A stretch of 64,000 bases of DNA. It comes from Actinoplanes sp. TBRC 11911 (GTDB lineage: Bacteria; Actinomycetota; Actinomycetes; Mycobacteriales; Micromonosporaceae). The notes beneath the pieces were generated by a model. The model was not told the DNA's origin. It worked only from the letters and a program-made list of their open reading frames with translations, and made no database searches. Each line of letters begins with the position of its first letter. Positions within the stretch are counted from its first letter, which is position 1. The stretch is from positions 1 to 64,000 of the forward strand of contig NZ_JABBNC010000017.1 of the NCBI RefSeq assembly GCF_012933445.1, given 5' to 3'. This document shows, in pieces, positions 7,403 to 15,480 of the stretch. The position numbers were made by a program, and so were the translations under genes.

Positions 7403-8059
7403 ATGCCCTCTCCCGTCCGCGTGCTGATCGCCGACGACCACCCGATGTTCCGGTTCGGGCTGACCGCGGCCATCGGCGCGGCGCCGGAGATCGACCTGCT
7501 CGGCGAGGCATCCTCGGGCGCGGAACTCGTCGAGATGGTCGACCGGATCACGCCGGATGTCGTCATCACCGACCTGGCGATGCCCGGCACCGACGGCGTC
7601 AGCGCCACCCGCGAGATCAAGGCCCGGCATCCGGCGGTGGCGGTGCTCGTCCTGACCATGCATGAGGACGACGAGGCGGTCTTCGGGGCGATCCGGGCCG
7701 GCGCGCGCGGGTATCTCCTCAAGGGTGCCGAGAGCGGCGACATCGTCCGCGCCGTGCTGAGTGTGGCGCGCGGCGACGCGGTCTACGGCACGAACGTCGC
7801 CCAGCGGATCGTCGACTGTCTCACCGGCGCGAACGCCGAGCACGCGGGCACCGTCTTCCCCGAGCTGACCGACCGGGAACGCGAGATCCTGGAGCTCGTC
7901 GCCGGCGGGCAGACCAACCACGAGATCGCCCGGCGGTTCGTGCTGTCCGAGAAGACGATCCGCAACAACGTGGCGTCGATCCTGGCCAAGCTGCAGGTCG
8001 GCAGCCGGGCGGCGGCGGTGGCCAAGGCGCGCGACGCCGGACTGGGAAAGGCTCGCTGA
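7403..8059 (+). CDS. NarL/LuxR-family response regulator
   Basis: The 218-residue protein has an N-terminal receiver domain (VLIADDHPMFRFGL; phospho-acceptor Asp near residue 57 in VITDLAMPGTDG; conserved Thr in LVLTMHED; Lys in GYLLKGAE). Its C-terminal LuxR HTH reads LTDREREILELVAGGQTNHEIARRFVLSEKTIRNNVASILAKLQV. The ATG at 7403 has GGAG about 8 nt upstream and follows the kinase stop by 14 nt, so the two form one operon and a cognate pair. The same frame stays open far upstream, but that is shadow sequence. Targets could include the two secreted genes just downstream. That is inference from position. Confidence 0.95.
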   Translation: MPSPVRVLIADDHPMFRFGLTAAIGAAPEIDLLGEASSGAELVEMVDRITPDVVITDLAMPGTDGVSATREIKARHPAVAVLVLTMHEDDEAVFGAIRAGARGYLLKGAESGDIVRAVLSVARGDAVYGTNVAQRIVDCLTGANAEHAGTVFPELTDREREILELVAGGQTNHEIARRFVLSEKTIRNNVASILAKLQVGSRAAAVAKARDAGLGKAR

Positions 8060-8095
8060 CTTCGCCATTCTCCGGAGCCGTACGCCGGTGGCCTC

Positions 8096-8101
8096 TACCG
8101 T
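8096..8101 (+). promoter_or_regulatory. -10 element, leaderless secreted gene 1
   Basis: TACCGT, then GAGCAC, then ATG at 8108. The spacing puts transcription start at the start codon, and no Shine-Dalgarno sequence is present. The downstream paralogue has the same TACCGTGAGC sequence in front of its ATG. Confidence 0.55.
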
Positions 8102-8107
8102 GAGCAC

Positions 8108-8794
8108 ATGCGACGAATCCTTCACGGCCTTGCGCTCGTGACCGCCGTGACGATCCCGGCGTCACCGAGTGTCGCCGCACCACCGGTGCCCTCGGCGTCC
8201 GTCGCACCGGCCGACGGCAAGACTTCGTGGTGGGACCTGCTGAGAGCGCTGAACTCGACCAAGTACCCGGGATTCAGCGCCATCTCCCATTTCACCGCCC
8301 CCGGCGCCGGACCGGACACTGCCCGGCCCGACGACCCGTGCACCGACGCGGCGCCGGTCGGGGCCGAGCCGTCCGAGGCGACGGGCACCGCCGGACCGGT
8401 CGCCTCGGTCACCCTCCAAAAGGGTGACGACGGCCCGACCGTGTCCGAGACGCTCACCGCCGTCGGTGCCGAGGCGGCCGGTGACACCGTCGAGCAGATC
8501 GAGGAGATCCTCGACCGGTGCCCGGTCACCGAGGACGACGCGTACCGCACGACGTTCTCCCGCTGGGCGGCTCCCGAGGTCGGCGACGCGTCGGTCGGCT
8601 ACACGCTGGTCATCGAGAGCAAGGCGGCGGACCGGCCGTCGGTCAGCTTCACGACCGCGGTGGTCGCGCACGACGATGTGCTGGCCCACTTCACGATGAC
8701 CGACGGCGAGGCCGCGGACGCCGCTCAGCTCAAGAAGATCGTCCGGAACGGTACGCGGGAGCTGGCGGACATATCTACTGTTCCTCCTACATGA
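8108..8794 (+). CDS. Secreted protein of unknown function (tandem paralogue 1)
   Basis: The 228-residue product starts MRRILHGLALVTAVTIPASPSVAA, a short Sec signal. The mature protein has two cysteines spaced as in its neighbour (DDPCTDAAP and ILDRCPV). It carries a shared core: ASVTLQKGDDGPTVSETL, then TVEQIEEILDRCP, then TTFSRWAAPEVGDASVGYTLVI, then TAVVAHDDVLAHFT. The next gene repeats this order, so the two are tandem duplicates. I know no function. The layout resembles small secreted PknH-like or sensor-type domains of actinobacteria, but I would not press this. The upstream TACCGT indicates a leaderless mRNA. Confidence 0.75.
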   Translation: MRRILHGLALVTAVTIPASPSVAAPPVPSASVAPADGKTSWWDLLRALNSTKYPGFSAISHFTAPGAGPDTARPDDPCTDAAPVGAEPSEATGTAGPVASVTLQKGDDGPTVSETLTAVGAEAAGDTVEQIEEILDRCPVTEDDAYRTTFSRWAAPEVGDASVGYTLVIESKAADRPSVSFTTAVVAHDDVLAHFTMTDGEAADAAQLKKIVRNGTRELADISTVPPT

Positions 8795-8809
8795 TCCTTT
8801 TTGCCCTCC

Positions 8810-8815
8810 TACCGT
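8810..8815 (+). promoter_or_regulatory. -10 element, leaderless secreted gene 2
   Basis: TACCGT followed by GAGCGC and ATG at 8822, the same arrangement as upstream of the first paralogue. It shows that the promoter was duplicated with the gene and that the second gene has its own start site. Confidence 0.55.
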
Positions 8816-8821
8816 GAGCGC

Positions 8822-9451
8822 ATGCGACGAATCACGAGAACCTGTCTGGCGGTGGCGGCGTCGGCCGCGATTCTGAACGGCCTGTCCGGCGTTGCCGTCG
8901 CCGGGCCGCCGCCCGCGCAGGAGCGGTTGCAGCGCACGCTGGTGGCCGAGGACGACATGCCGGCCGGATACCGTTTCGAGTCCTTCTATTTCGGAGTCGA
9001 CGGCGGCGCGCCCGAGCCCGGTGATCCGTGCGCCACCACGCCGCCCGCGCAACCGCCCGCGAAGGCCGCCAAGTACGGGCCGATGGCCTCGGTCAGTTTC
9101 CGCAAGGGCACTGCCGGAAGCAGCCCGAGCGTGTCCCAGACGATCACGGTGACCGGGCGGGCAGCGGCCGGTGCGGCCATCAAGCGGTACGAGGACATCC
9201 TCGACCGCTGCCCGTCCGCGTCCGACCCGAACATCTCGATGACGTTCACCCGATGGGCCCTGCCGGCGTTCGGCGACGCGTCGATCGGCTACGTGCTGAC
9301 CATCGGCGGTCTTCGCTTCCGGACGGCGATGGTCGCGCACGACGACCTGCTCACGATCTTCACGAAGATGGCCGCGGGTGACGAGGACGGCGCCGACCTC
9401 AAGCAGATCGTGCAGGCGGGCGTCAAGAAGCTGCGGACGTCGGCGGCCTGA
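8822..9451 (+). CDS. Secreted protein of unknown function (tandem paralogue 2)
   Basis: The 209-residue product starts MRRITRTCLAVAASAAILNG with a Sec-type signal ending near VAVAG. Its mature part shares the core of the previous gene: MPAGYRFESF, GDPCATT, ASVSFRKGTAGSSPSVSQTITV, AIKRYEDILDRCPS, MTFTRWALPAFGDASIGYVLTI and TAMVAHDDLLTIFTKM. Two conserved cysteines could form a disulfide. I start at the ATG at 8822 because the duplicated TACCGT -10 sits exactly 6 nt upstream; an upstream ATG at 8801 would put charged residues before the signal. Function is unknown. The paralogues have diverged clearly, so the duplication is not recent. Confidence 0.75.
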   Translation: MRRITRTCLAVAASAAILNGLSGVAVAGPPPAQERLQRTLVAEDDMPAGYRFESFYFGVDGGAPEPGDPCATTPPAQPPAKAAKYGPMASVSFRKGTAGSSPSVSQTITVTGRAAAGAAIKRYEDILDRCPSASDPNISMTFTRWALPAFGDASIGYVLTIGGLRFRTAMVAHDDLLTIFTKMAAGDEDGADLKQIVQAGVKKLRTSAA

Positions 9452-9455
9452 CGGG

Positions 9456-9812
9456 ATGCAGCGATTCCCCGTGGTGCGGGTGGGGTCGGGCACCGGGCCG
9501 GCGCAGGCCTGGTCGAACGCCGCCACCCTCACCGTGCTGCAGGCGTCGCAGGGGCTGATCGGGCCGGAGATCCTCGGCCTGAGCGTCCAGGCCGAGCCGG
9601 CCGAGATCATCGTGCACGTCTGCCTGCGCGCGACGAACGACGAGGTGAGCACCGACCTCGCCGACCTGGAGTCGGCGATCGACGCGCTGCTCACCGGGGT
9701 GGTGGATCCGCCGGTGAAGATCAGCCTGCGGATCCACGAGGGCGAGCCGGGACCGGAGTGGCCCGGCTACGGCCAGCATCGTGTCTACCTGGTCAGCGAC
9801 CGCCTCCGGTAG
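9456..9812 (+). CDS. Hypothetical protein, 118 aa
   Basis: The product begins MQRFPVVRVGSGTGPAQAW and is a small soluble protein with alternating hydrophobic segments (ILGLSVQAEPAEIIVHVCLRA, TDLADLESAIDALLTG and VKISLRIHEG). It ends WPGYGQHRVYLVSDRLR. It has no signal or membrane segment. The start lies 5 nt after the stop of the secreted paralogue, so it may be translated from the same message. It overlaps the end of the convergent methyltransferase gene by about 20 bp. I do not recognise the family. Its composition and operon spacing suggest that it is real. Confidence 0.6.
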   Translation: MQRFPVVRVGSGTGPAQAWSNAATLTVLQASQGLIGPEILGLSVQAEPAEIIVHVCLRATNDEVSTDLADLESAIDALLTGVVDPPVKISLRIHEGEPGPEWPGYGQHRVYLVSDRLR

Positions 9813-10557
9813 CGGCCGCACGGGCCGCGAGCGCGGCGTGCCGGCCCTCGCGCCACAGCACGCCGGTCTCGCCGAAGCCGGCCTCACGGGCGGCGTCGAG
9901 GTGCCACGACGACTCGGCGACGAAACCGGACGGTGGCCGCCGCCGGAAGATCTCGGTGCGGGCGGTCAGGAGGTCGTGCAGGGCGGGTGTCTCGGCGAGC
10001 GTGCCCCACCACTGTGCCCACGCCAGCTCGGCGGCGGCCTCGCCGGCGGCGGGGTCCAGGGCGTCCATCACCGACGGCAGGCCCGCGTCGGGCATCAGGT
10101 CGGCCACCACCAGGACGCCGCCGGGGGCCAGTGCCCGCCGGGCCTCCCGGTAGAACGCGCGGATCTCGCGCGGCCCCAGATAGTGCACGGTCATCACCGC
10201 CGTGATCAGGTCGAACGTGCCGGCCGCCCAGCCCGGCGAGGTCAGGTCGGCGTCGATCACGGCGACCGAGCCGGGCAGGGCACCGCGGGCCAGCGCGAGC
10301 AGCACCGGGTCGATGTCGACCAGCGTGACGTGCGCGTCCGGCCACTGCGCCGACAACCGTTCGGCGAGGACGCCGGGCCCGCCGCCGACGTCCATGATGC
10401 GGGCGGGCGGGCCGGGTCGCAGCGCGTCGACCGTGGCGGTGATGACCGCTTCGAGGCGTGGCATGCCGGGCACGAATCCGGCCATCACCGAGGTCCAGGA
10501 GGCGCGCCAGCCGGCCAGGCGGGCGGGGTCGAGGGTGGCGCGGGCGGTAGGTGGCAT
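9793..10557 (-). CDS. Class I SAM-dependent methyltransferase
   Basis: The 254-residue protein has the Rossmann methyltransferase motifs in order: motif I MDVGGGPGVLAERL (about residue 55), acidic loop VTLVDIDPVLLALA, motif II DADLTSPGW, motif IV FDLITAVMTVHYLGP and motif VI RALAPGGVLVVADL. The substrate cannot be read from sequence. Its promoter region holds a Zur/Fur-like palindrome at 10584-10604, about 27-47 nt upstream of the ATG, so the gene may respond to metal starvation. It lies 84 bp downstream of the PLP/sulfur operon on the same strand and could be its last gene or a separate unit. Confidence 0.85.
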   Translation of the reverse strand: MPPTARATLDPARLAGWRASWTSVMAGFVPGMPRLEAVITATVDALRPGPPARIMDVGGGPGVLAERLSAQWPDAHVTLVDIDPVLLALARGALPGSVAVIDADLTSPGWAAGTFDLITAVMTVHYLGPREIRAFYREARRALAPGGVLVVADLMPDAGLPSVMDALDPAAGEAAAELAWAQWWGTLAETPALHDLLTARTEIFRRRPPSGFVAESSWHLDAAREAGFGETGVLWREGRHAALAARAAATGGGR

Positions 10558-10583
10558 GCGGCTGACCTTCGGAACTCAGGATA

Positions 10584-10604
10584 TGGAAACGACAACCATT
10601 TCTA
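10584..10604 (-). promoter_or_regulatory. Zur/Fur-like operator candidate
   Basis: A 21-bp imperfect palindrome has half sites TGGAAACGAC and (read inverted) TAGAAATGGT, matching at 6 of 10 positions around a central A. The AT-rich GAAA..G core on each side resembles actinobacterial Zur boxes (TGAAAATGATnnnCATTTTCA type). It lies just upstream of the methyltransferase. The match is by eye; DNA binding or a position-weight-matrix score would decide. Confidence 0.4.
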
Positions 10605-10640
10605 ACAGAGTTCCGCTGCGGAGGTTACGGCGGGGCCGGT

Positions 10641-11801
10641 TCACGCGAGCGCGGCCAGCGCCGCGACGAGGCGGTCGATCTCGTCGACCGTCGTGTACAC
10701 GTGCGGGCTGACCCGCACCGACGGGTCGCGTTCGCCGTCCGACCCCTGGCAGTGGCCGTCCGAGCGCACCATGAACCCGTCCGCCGCGAGGATGAAGCCC
10801 AGGTCGTTCGAGCCGATGCCGCGATGCCGGAACGTCACGATGCCCGCGCGGCGCTGCACCGGCGACCCCGGGGACAGGCTGTCCTGACAACCGAGGACCT
10901 CGTACGCCGCGAGGCCCGCAAGCCCGTCCGTCAGCCGCGCTCCGAGCGCCGTGTTCCAGCGCGCGATGTCCGGCAGCCCCGCCTCGGACAGCCAGGACAT
11001 CGCGGCCGCCAGGCTGACGATCCCGGCGGTGTTGGGCGAGCCACTCCAGCCTCCCGGGGCGTACCGGGGACCGCGGGTGTTGCGTGCCCAGACCGCGCCG
11101 GTGCCGGGCAGGGCCATGGCCTTGTGGCCGGAGAAGACGACGAAGTCGACGTCGAGCGCGGTCACCGAGATCGGCAGATGCCCGAAGCTCTGCGCCGCGT
11201 CCAGGCAGATCGGGATGTCCGGGCCGGCCGCGCGCCGCAGCCGGTGCACGTTCATGTCGTTGCCGTAGACGTGGTGGACGTGGGTGGCCGCGATCAGCCG
11301 GGTGCGCGGCCCGACGAGGCCGGCGAGGCGGTCGGCGTCGTAGTCGTGCGCCGCGTCGTACGGCATCGGCACCAGCGACGCGCCGGCCCGCGCGGCGACC
11401 TCCTCCCACGCGACGATGTTCGCGCTGTGGTCCGCGAACGGCACGACGATCTCGTCGCCGGGCCGCAACGTGGGTGCCAGCCAGTCCCGCGCGATCGACC
11501 GCAGCCCCTCGGTGGTGCCGCTGAGGAAATGCACGCCCGACTCGGACGCCCCGGGGTCGTCGAGGAACGCGCGAAGCTGCGACGCGGTGGCCGCGATGAG
11601 CGCCGTCGTGTGGTTGGCCCACGTGTAGGTGCCCCGGGACGCGTTCGCGTTCGAGGTGGTGAGATAGGTCAGCACCGCGTCCAGCACGGCCTGTGGCTTC
11701 TGTGCGGTCGCCGCACTGTCCAGATAGGACATGGTGGAGGCGGTCAGGATCGGGAACTGGGCGCGCAGTTCGCGCTGCCACCCGAGCAGGTCGTCAGTCA
11801 C
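10641..11801 (-). CDS. Cysteine desulfurase-like PLP enzyme (class V fold)
   Basis: The 386-residue protein is a fold-type I class V enzyme of the SufS/CsdA group. SYLDSAATAQKPQAVLDA is the N-terminal signature. SRGTYTWANHTT, then HFLSGTTEGLRSIA, then CLDAAQSFGHLPI (Asp for the PLP nitrogen) follow, and the PLP Lys is in VVFSGHKAMALPGTG. The catalytic-Cys loop, normally RxGHHCA, here reads VRSDGHCQGS, so Cys is kept but the surroundings differ. It starts with GTG at 11801, overlapping the upstream gene by 8 bp, so it is translationally coupled to the cysteine synthase-rhodanese fusion. It probably releases sulfur from cysteine or a related amino acid for the rhodanese partner. Confidence 0.82.
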   Translation of the reverse strand: MTDDLLGWQRELRAQFPILTASTMSYLDSAATAQKPQAVLDAVLTYLTTSNANASRGTYTWANHTTALIAATASQLRAFLDDPGASESGVHFLSGTTEGLRSIARDWLAPTLRPGDEIVVPFADHSANIVAWEEVAARAGASLVPMPYDAAHDYDADRLAGLVGPRTRLIAATHVHHVYGNDMNVHRLRRAAGPDIPICLDAAQSFGHLPISVTALDVDFVVFSGHKAMALPGTGAVWARNTRGPRYAPGGWSGSPNTAGIVSLAAAMSWLSEAGLPDIARWNTALGARLTDGLAGLAAYEVLGCQDSLSPGSPVQRRAGIVTFRHRGIGSNDLGFILAADGFMVRSDGHCQGSDGERDPSVRVSPHVYTTVDEIDRLVAALAALA

Positions 11802-13101
11802 GGACCAGCTCCGCGCCCGCGTCGCGCCACGCGATGACGCCGCCGCTCAGCGAGAACACCGACGGATGACCCATGCGCCGCAACAGCGCCGTGTACCGGG
11901 CCGAGCGCTCCCCCAGCGGGCAGACCAGCAGCACCGGCCGGCTTTTGCTGAACGGCAGGCCGCCGGCGAGCATCGCGGCGAACACGTCGTCGGTGATGTT
12001 CACCGAGCCGTCGATGTGCAACGCCCGGAAAGCGTGCGGCCCGCGCAGATCCACCACGAGCCCGGTCCACATGCGAGCCTCGGCCACGCCGATCGCCGGC
12101 GCGCTCAACGCCTCCGCCGCGGTGACCGTGTCGACCGAGTCGGGCCGGGCCGGCAGGGCGAACAGGTCGGGGCGGCGCGAACGCAGGTAGCTCAGATAAC
12201 TCTCGACGCGGTCGCAGACGATGAACACCGCGGTCCGGCGTTCGGTCAGCCCGGCGTCCACCGTACGGAGATGACGCAGTGCCCCGAAGTAGGCCCCGCC
12301 GCCGGTCGGCCCCGCGAGGATTCCGCTCCGGCGTACGAGGGAAAGCAGTCCTTCGATCGCCTCGTGCGCCGTCACCGTTTCGAGGGAGTCGTACACGTCC
12401 GGGTCGAACAGCCCGACCTCGTGCACCTCGTCGATCGTGCGGATGCCCGGGATGAAGTCGTTCTTGCCGGCGACCAGGCCGATGACGCGGGTGTCCGGGG
12501 TGTGCTCGCGCAGCGCCCGGGCCACCCCGCCGGACGACCCGGCCGTGCCCACGCAGGCGACGAAGTAGTCCGGCGCGCGCCCGTCCAGATCCTTGATGAT
12601 CTCCGGGCCGGTGCCGAGCCGGTGCGCCTCCATGTTGAGCTCGTTGAAGTACTGATCGGTGTGCACATAGCCGGTGCCGGTCGACGCGAGCCGCTGGTGC
12701 ATCCGGGTGAGCGGGTCCTCGGTGTCCGTCGGGTCGAGGCATTCGGCCTGCCCGGGCAGCTCCTCGATGGCGGCGCCGAGCAGCAGCAGGAGCTCCTTGA
12801 TCTCGGGCACCTTCATGCGGTTGGTGACGCTCTTGAACGGCAGCCCGTGGCGTCCGGCGATCACCGCGAGGGCCTTGGCCGTGTTGCCGCTGGACAGCTC
12901 CACCATCGTGTCGCCGCGTTCGCGGGCCCCGGCGAGCAGCGGCCGGGCCATCGCCCACGCGGCGCGGTCCTTCACCGAGCCGAACGGGTTGAGCATCTCC
13001 ATCTTCGCGTACAGGTCGATGTTCGCGAGGCCGTGCACGGCCGGGTCGATGCGGATGAGCGGGGTGTTGCCGATGACGTCGGTGATGTCGTCGTATCTCA
13101 T
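11794..13101 (-). CDS. Cysteine synthase-like PLP enzyme fused to rhodanese
   Basis: The product is 435 residues. Residues 1 to about 310 are a fold-type II PLP enzyme of the cysteine synthase/CBS family (IGNTPLIRI near the start, PLP Lys in MLNPFGSVKDRAAW, SSGNTAKALAVIAG, and GTAGSSGGVARAL for the phosphate cup). Residues from about 345 form a rhodanese domain: VVDLRGPHAFRALHIDGSVNI, then the active loop VCPLGERSARYT with its catalytic Cys, then SLSGGVIAWRDAGAELV. The fusion suggests that sulfur is handed as persulfide between the two sites. It starts at 13101, overlapping the decarboxylase stop by 4 bp (ATGA), and overlaps the next gene too. SbnA-like diaminopropionate enzymes are an alternative relative for the first domain. 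Confidence 0.88.
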   Translation of the reverse strand: MRYDDITDVIGNTPLIRIDPAVHGLANIDLYAKMEMLNPFGSVKDRAAWAMARPLLAGARERGDTMVELSSGNTAKALAVIAGRHGLPFKSVTNRMKVPEIKELLLLLGAAIEELPGQAECLDPTDTEDPLTRMHQRLASTGTGYVHTDQYFNELNMEAHRLGTGPEIIKDLDGRAPDYFVACVGTAGSSGGVARALREHTPDTRVIGLVAGKNDFIPGIRTIDEVHEVGLFDPDVYDSLETVTAHEAIEGLLSLVRRSGILAGPTGGGAYFGALRHLRTVDAGLTERRTAVFIVCDRVESYLSYLRSRRPDLFALPARPDSVDTVTAAEALSAPAIGVAEARMWTGLVVDLRGPHAFRALHIDGSVNITDDVFAAMLAGGLPFSKSRPVLLVCPLGERSARYTALLRRMGHPSVFSLSGGVIAWRDAGAELVRD

Positions 13102-14510
13102 GCGACCTCCGCGTGCGCAGGGACGGGCCAGTACTCGTCGTCGAGGCACCAGCGCCATCGGCCGCCGCCGCCGGGGACGGCGGCGACCGTACGGGCGACG
13201 GGCTGGAACAGGGCCCGGGTCGAGCTGAAGTCCATGAAGTAGCCGGCCGTGTTCACGAACGCGAGCACGTCGCCCGGCCTCGGCATCCGTGGCAGGAACA
13301 CCGTGCGGCGGGTGATCAGATCGGCTTCCAGGCACAGGTTGCCGAGCAGGTAGACGCCGGTCGGCTCGCTGTCCGGCTCGCCGCCGATCAGCACCGGGTC
13401 CATCAGCACGCCGTGTTCCTCCAGGCTGACGTCGCGGGCGTTCATGGCGAGCCGCACGCTGACGTCGCCGTCTCCCCCGCTGCGCACCTCGGCCACCGAC
13501 GCCAGCACCAGCCCGCACTGGTCGAGCAGCGCCCGCCCCGGCTCGATGTCCAGGTCGTACATGTCGTCCAAGAGCAACGACCCCAGTTCCCTCCCGTACG
13601 CCGTGGGCACCGTCCCCAGAAGCCGATCGAGGTAGCCGGCACCGGACACCGGCCGGTACGCGGGATAGAGCGCGAGCGTGCCGCGGACCGTGCCGGCTTC
13701 GTTGCGCAGCCCGTAGCCGTGCCCGTCCCAGGTCAGCGGCGGCCGCTTGCCGAGCACGCCGCGCGCCAGCTCGGACGTGTAGCGCTCCCACTGCGCACCG
13801 TCGGCCAGGTAGTTGACGCCGAAGCCGCCGCCGATGTCCAGCGAACGCGGCTCGTGCCCCCGCTCGCGGCACCGGTCCAGGGCGGCCAGACATTTTTCCA
13901 TCGCCAGCGCCTTCTCAGCCACCCCGATCGTGTCCAGGTGATAGGACAATCCGACCAGGTGCAGACCGTTCTTCTCGACCACGTCGAGGGCGTCCGGCAG
14001 GGCTTGCACGGGCACCCCGAATCGGCTGCGGCGGCTCATCACCCGCACGCCATCGGCCGGGAAATCGGAAAGCCGCACCATGACGCGGGTCCCATTGTTC
14101 AGCGCGGCGAGTTCCTCGATCGAATCGGCATTGACGGTGATGCCGGTCCGCTCGGCCAGCCAGCGAAATTTCGCGTCCTTCGGGCCGGTCGCGATGATCC
14201 GGTCCGGCCCGAACCCGGCACCCAGTGCGTGCTGCAACTCGCCGAGCGAGGCCACGTCCACCCCCGCCTCGGTGGCGGCGAGGGCCCGGAGCAGCGCGGA
14301 CGATCGGTTCGCCTTGTGCGCGAAGTAGATCCGCCCGCCCAGCCGATGCTCGTCGTAGACGTCGCGAAAGGCCCGCACATTCGCCTCGGCGCGCTCCGGA
14401 AAGACCACGTTCAGCGGTGATCCGAGGCTTTCCACGAGCTGCCGGGCGAGGCCGTCGCATTCGAGAAATGATTGCGTCTCATCATCGATTCGCGGGGTCA
14501 GAAACAACAT
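13098..14510 (-). CDS. Type III PLP decarboxylase (LysA/Y4yA-like)
   Basis: The 470-residue protein has the alanine-racemase-fold barrel of the LysA/ornithine decarboxylase group. PLP Lys is in GGRIYFAHKANRSSALL, followed by GVDVASLGELQHAL, ITVNADSIEEL, LSYHLDTIG and LDIGGGFGVNYL. A C-terminal beta domain holds the second-site DQCGLVLASV (substrate Cys/Asp region) and DVLAFVNTAGYFMDF. It lacks the length and C-terminus of true diaminopimelate decarboxylase and looks like the specialised Y4yA-type subgroup. I start at the ATG at 14510 (GGAG about 10 nt upstream). It is the first gene of a three-gene coupled operon, so it probably acts on the amino acid made by the synthase. Confidence 0.82.
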   Translation of the reverse strand: MLFLTPRIDDETQSFLECDGLARQLVESLGSPLNVVFPERAEANVRAFRDVYDEHRLGGRIYFAHKANRSSALLRALAATEAGVDVASLGELQHALGAGFGPDRIIATGPKDAKFRWLAERTGITVNADSIEELAALNNGTRVMVRLSDFPADGVRVMSRRSRFGVPVQALPDALDVVEKNGLHLVGLSYHLDTIGVAEKALAMEKCLAALDRCRERGHEPRSLDIGGGFGVNYLADGAQWERYTSELARGVLGKRPPLTWDGHGYGLRNEAGTVRGTLALYPAYRPVSGAGYLDRLLGTVPTAYGRELGSLLLDDMYDLDIEPGRALLDQCGLVLASVAEVRSGGDGDVSVRLAMNARDVSLEEHGVLMDPVLIGGEPDSEPTGVYLLGNLCLEADLITRRTVFLPRMPRPGDVLAFVNTAGYFMDFSSTRALFQPVARTVAAVPGGGGRWRWCLDDEYWPVPAHAEVA

Positions 14511-14629
14511 CACGGGCAACTCCGTTCCGCCGTCTTTCTTCACGCTAACCGACCGCCGGCACTCCCGCCAAGGACAATTTCCATAAGGAAATCCGCATGC
14601 GTCCCGGACGACTTTACGAAATGTATTCG

Positions 14630-14644
14630 ATGAATCGCATTCAT
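14630..14644. promoter_or_regulatory. Inverted repeat ATGAAT-CGC-ATTCAT in divergent promoter
   Basis: A perfect 6+3+6 palindrome lies between the decarboxylase operon (start 14510, minus) and the DUF4253 gene (start 14682, plus). Its place in a short divergent region suits an operator for one or both units. The binding factor is unknown. Confidence 0.4.
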
Positions 14645-14681
14645 TCCCGGCGCGAATCTCGGCGACCTCGGCATAGGCAAG

Positions 14682-15476
14682 ATGATCTATGCTTCTCCGG
14701 TGTCGAACGACCTGCCGGGGCTGCTGGCCCGCCTGACCGTCGCCCTGCCGCCGGGGCGGCTGGTCCGTGGCGACCACGGCGACGACGAGGAGCCGGCGCT
14801 GTGGGTGAGCGACGAGCCGGCCACCCCGGACGTGTGGCGCACGCTGCAGGCCGAGCATCCGGGCAGCGGGCTGTATCCGCTGCTGCTGGACACCCTGTGG
14901 AACGACACGCACCGCCCGTGGGACGAGGGCGAGCTCTGGCCCGCCACCATGTCCGCACCCGGCGACCACGATCCGGACGTGGTGCTCCGGCAATGGTGGG
15001 CCTCGTACGCGCGGCGGACCGAGGCGGCGACCACGCCCTTCACGCGGCGCTGGCCCGGGCTCGCCGCGCCCGGCGACGTCTCGACCGACCCGGACCGGCT
15101 GGCCGCCCGGTGCGCCGGCGAGTTGCTGCGCATCAACCCGAAACAGCGGATCGGTCTGGTGGCCGCCGCCCGGGGCAGTGACGCCCTGGCCGCGTGCGGA
15201 TGGCAGGGCCCGGGCAACCACGAGAACGACACCGGCGTGATCGCGGCGGTGGTGCGGTCGTGGGAGGACCGGTTCGGCGTACGGGTGATCGGCTTGGGTT
15301 ATGCCGACCTGGACGTCAGCGTGGCCGCGGCGCCGTCCCGGCACGCCGACGCGATGCGGATCGCCGCCGAGCATTTCGCGTTCTGCCCGGACAACGTGCT
15401 GCAGGGCAGCGGGCGGCTCATCCGGTACGCCCATGACCTCGTCGACGCGGAGATCTGGCACTTCTGGTGGGATTGA
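14682..15476 (+). CDS. DUF4253 domain protein
   Basis: The 264-residue soluble protein has the DUF4253 C-terminal domain (about residues 150-264): RIGLVAAARGSDALAACGW, then NDTGVIAAVVRSWEDRFGVRVIGLGYADLDVSVAAAP, then AAEHFAFCPDNVLQG and a closing DAEIWHFWWD. The N-terminal half has PALWVSDEPATPDVWRTLQAEHPGSGLYPLLLD, also typical of the family. The function of DUF4253 proteins is not known to me; they are common in actinomycetes and often occur near toxin/immunity-like loci. The next gene starts 5 nt after the stop, so a two-gene operon with the GNAT enzyme is likely. Confidence 0.85.
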   Translation: MIYASPVSNDLPGLLARLTVALPPGRLVRGDHGDDEEPALWVSDEPATPDVWRTLQAEHPGSGLYPLLLDTLWNDTHRPWDEGELWPATMSAPGDHDPDVVLRQWWASYARRTEAATTPFTRRWPGLAAPGDVSTDPDRLAARCAGELLRINPKQRIGLVAAARGSDALAACGWQGPGNHENDTGVIAAVVRSWEDRFGVRVIGLGYADLDVSVAAAPSRHADAMRIAAEHFAFCPDNVLQGSGRLIRYAHDLVDAEIWHFWWD

Positions 15477-15480
15477 GGAC

